The notes under the pieces: model-generated
The model's database searches: none
What the model was told of the DNA's origin: nothing
What the model saw: only the letters and a program-made list of their open reading frames with translations
DNA from: Bigelowiella natans CCMP2755
Taxonomy: Eukaryota > Cercozoa > Chlorarachniophyceae
DNA: 64,000 nt
Direction: 5' to 3'
Assembly (NCBI GenBank): GCA_000320545.1
Contig: ADNK01001594.1
Location: forward strand, 23,501 to 87,500
In this document: positions 63,932 through 64,000 of the stretch, one piece after another
Position numbering within the stretch: position 1 is the stretch's first letter
How the letters are laid out: the number at the start of each line of letters is the position of its first letter
Program-made: the position numbers and the translations under genes

Positions 63932-64000
63932 GTTTGTTGCCGAAATAAGTTATGCGAAGACATCAATTTTAGAATTCGAGAAGGAAAAGCACGCCCCCCG
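58644..64000 (-). CDS. NCSTN: Nicastrin, gamma-secretase subunit (5' end outside the window)
   Basis: Nicastrin is the large glycosylated subunit of the gamma-secretase intramembrane protease. It gates substrate entry beside presenilin. Exons in order include 63792-63835 (ALFNKSVVDEL), 63513-63612 (DLAGILVLTIGDTPTAYSP), ~63285-63349 (HEWNLQGHVDPIIH), ~63090-63171 (YGFGIVVAD), 62873-62936 (FQAFVAEFNYP), 62603-62666 (CLKRATCLPVGGFSVWTTL, the diagnostic plant-like motif), ~61500-61600 (YQSGLVALLGAVKAL), then ~61345 and ~60975 joining as ILQGEQFGYVGSRRFAKDL. Further exons give FLEMMPPSMDVGAIHISDSN, RYDTNITASQRLQ, ARSVARLLYGAAGG, FTESNW (58908-59012), and a last exon (58644-58770) with one membrane helix (LIMLTLGLVLTTLAGLGGFF) and a ten-residue tail. 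Serine runs coded by TCC/AGC-type microsatellites interrupt two exons. The exon holding the start codon lies beyond 64000, and several exon edges are approximate. Confidence 0.9.
59286..63930. repeat. Microsatellites of the nicastrin gene
   Basis: Approximate positions are (GA) 59286-59320, (ATG) 59351-59373, (ATC) then (ATT) 60375-60426, (GGA) 61026-61061, (TAC) 61100-61131, (CTT) 61205-61250, (ATG) 61606-61628, (ATC) 61991-62013, (TCC) 62161-62197, (GA) 63627-63672 and (GA) 63865-63930. Most are intronic. The GAG/GAT runs near 60575-60605 and 61503-61521 are in exons and give serine runs on the coding strand. Confidence 0.8.
59372..59404. repeat. (GATAGGT)n heptanucleotide repeat
   Basis: Four complete GATAGGT units and a variant GATAGAT follow directly after an (ATG)n run, in a nicastrin intron. 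A seven-base unit is unusual among the di- and trinucleotide repeats of this window. Confidence 0.8.

Overview
This window is nuclear DNA from an intron-rich alga whose plastid appears to be of secondary, green origin. A chlorarachniophyte such as Bigelowiella natans is the best fit, but this is inferred from gene content and not proven. The evidence is GT-AG introns throughout, a class I fructose-bisphosphate aldolase with a signal-peptide-like leader, a nucleus-encoded plastid ribosomal protein L22 (red-lineage plastids usually keep rpl22 in the organelle), and a plant-like nicastrin. No bacterial, viral or transposon gene was recognised.

Eleven genes alternate strictly in orientation. In order they are plastid aldolase (-), RNA polymerase III second subunit RPC2 (+), a coiled-coil/PDZ/acidic protein (-), a WW-domain protein (+), membrane receptor-like protein A (-), its paralogue B (+), plastid ribosomal protein L22 (-), RACK1 (+), a prenylatable ankyrin-repeat protein (-), a sulfotransferase (+) and nicastrin (-, running off the right edge). 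RPC2 could be resolved completely: 36 exons join without a frame break into 1160 residues.

Three gene styles coexist. Aldolase, L22 and RACK1 are nearly intronless. RPC2, the coiled-coil gene, the WW gene and nicastrin have longer introns (mean about 260 bp in RPC2), most of them loaded with microsatellites. The divergent paralogue pair at 33.3-47.7 kb has short introns (mostly about 50-80 nt in those inspected), with almost no microsatellites.

The most unusual structure is between genes. All five tail-to-tail intervals (15.9-16.6, 32.7-33.3, 47.7-49.3, 52.2-53.7 and 57.9-58.6 kb) contain sequence rich in short self-complementary words (GCTAGC, TGCATGCA, CATG, GCAT/ATGC, TTGTCAAC), including perfect 22-bp palindromes. 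The head-to-head intervals do not. These may be terminator or boundary elements between convergent genes. Other points of note are a perfect inverted repeat covering the RPC2 start codon, a one-base frameshift in receptor-like gene B relative to its paralogue, a C-terminal CaaX box on the ankyrin protein, and a signal peptide in the wrong frame upstream of L22.
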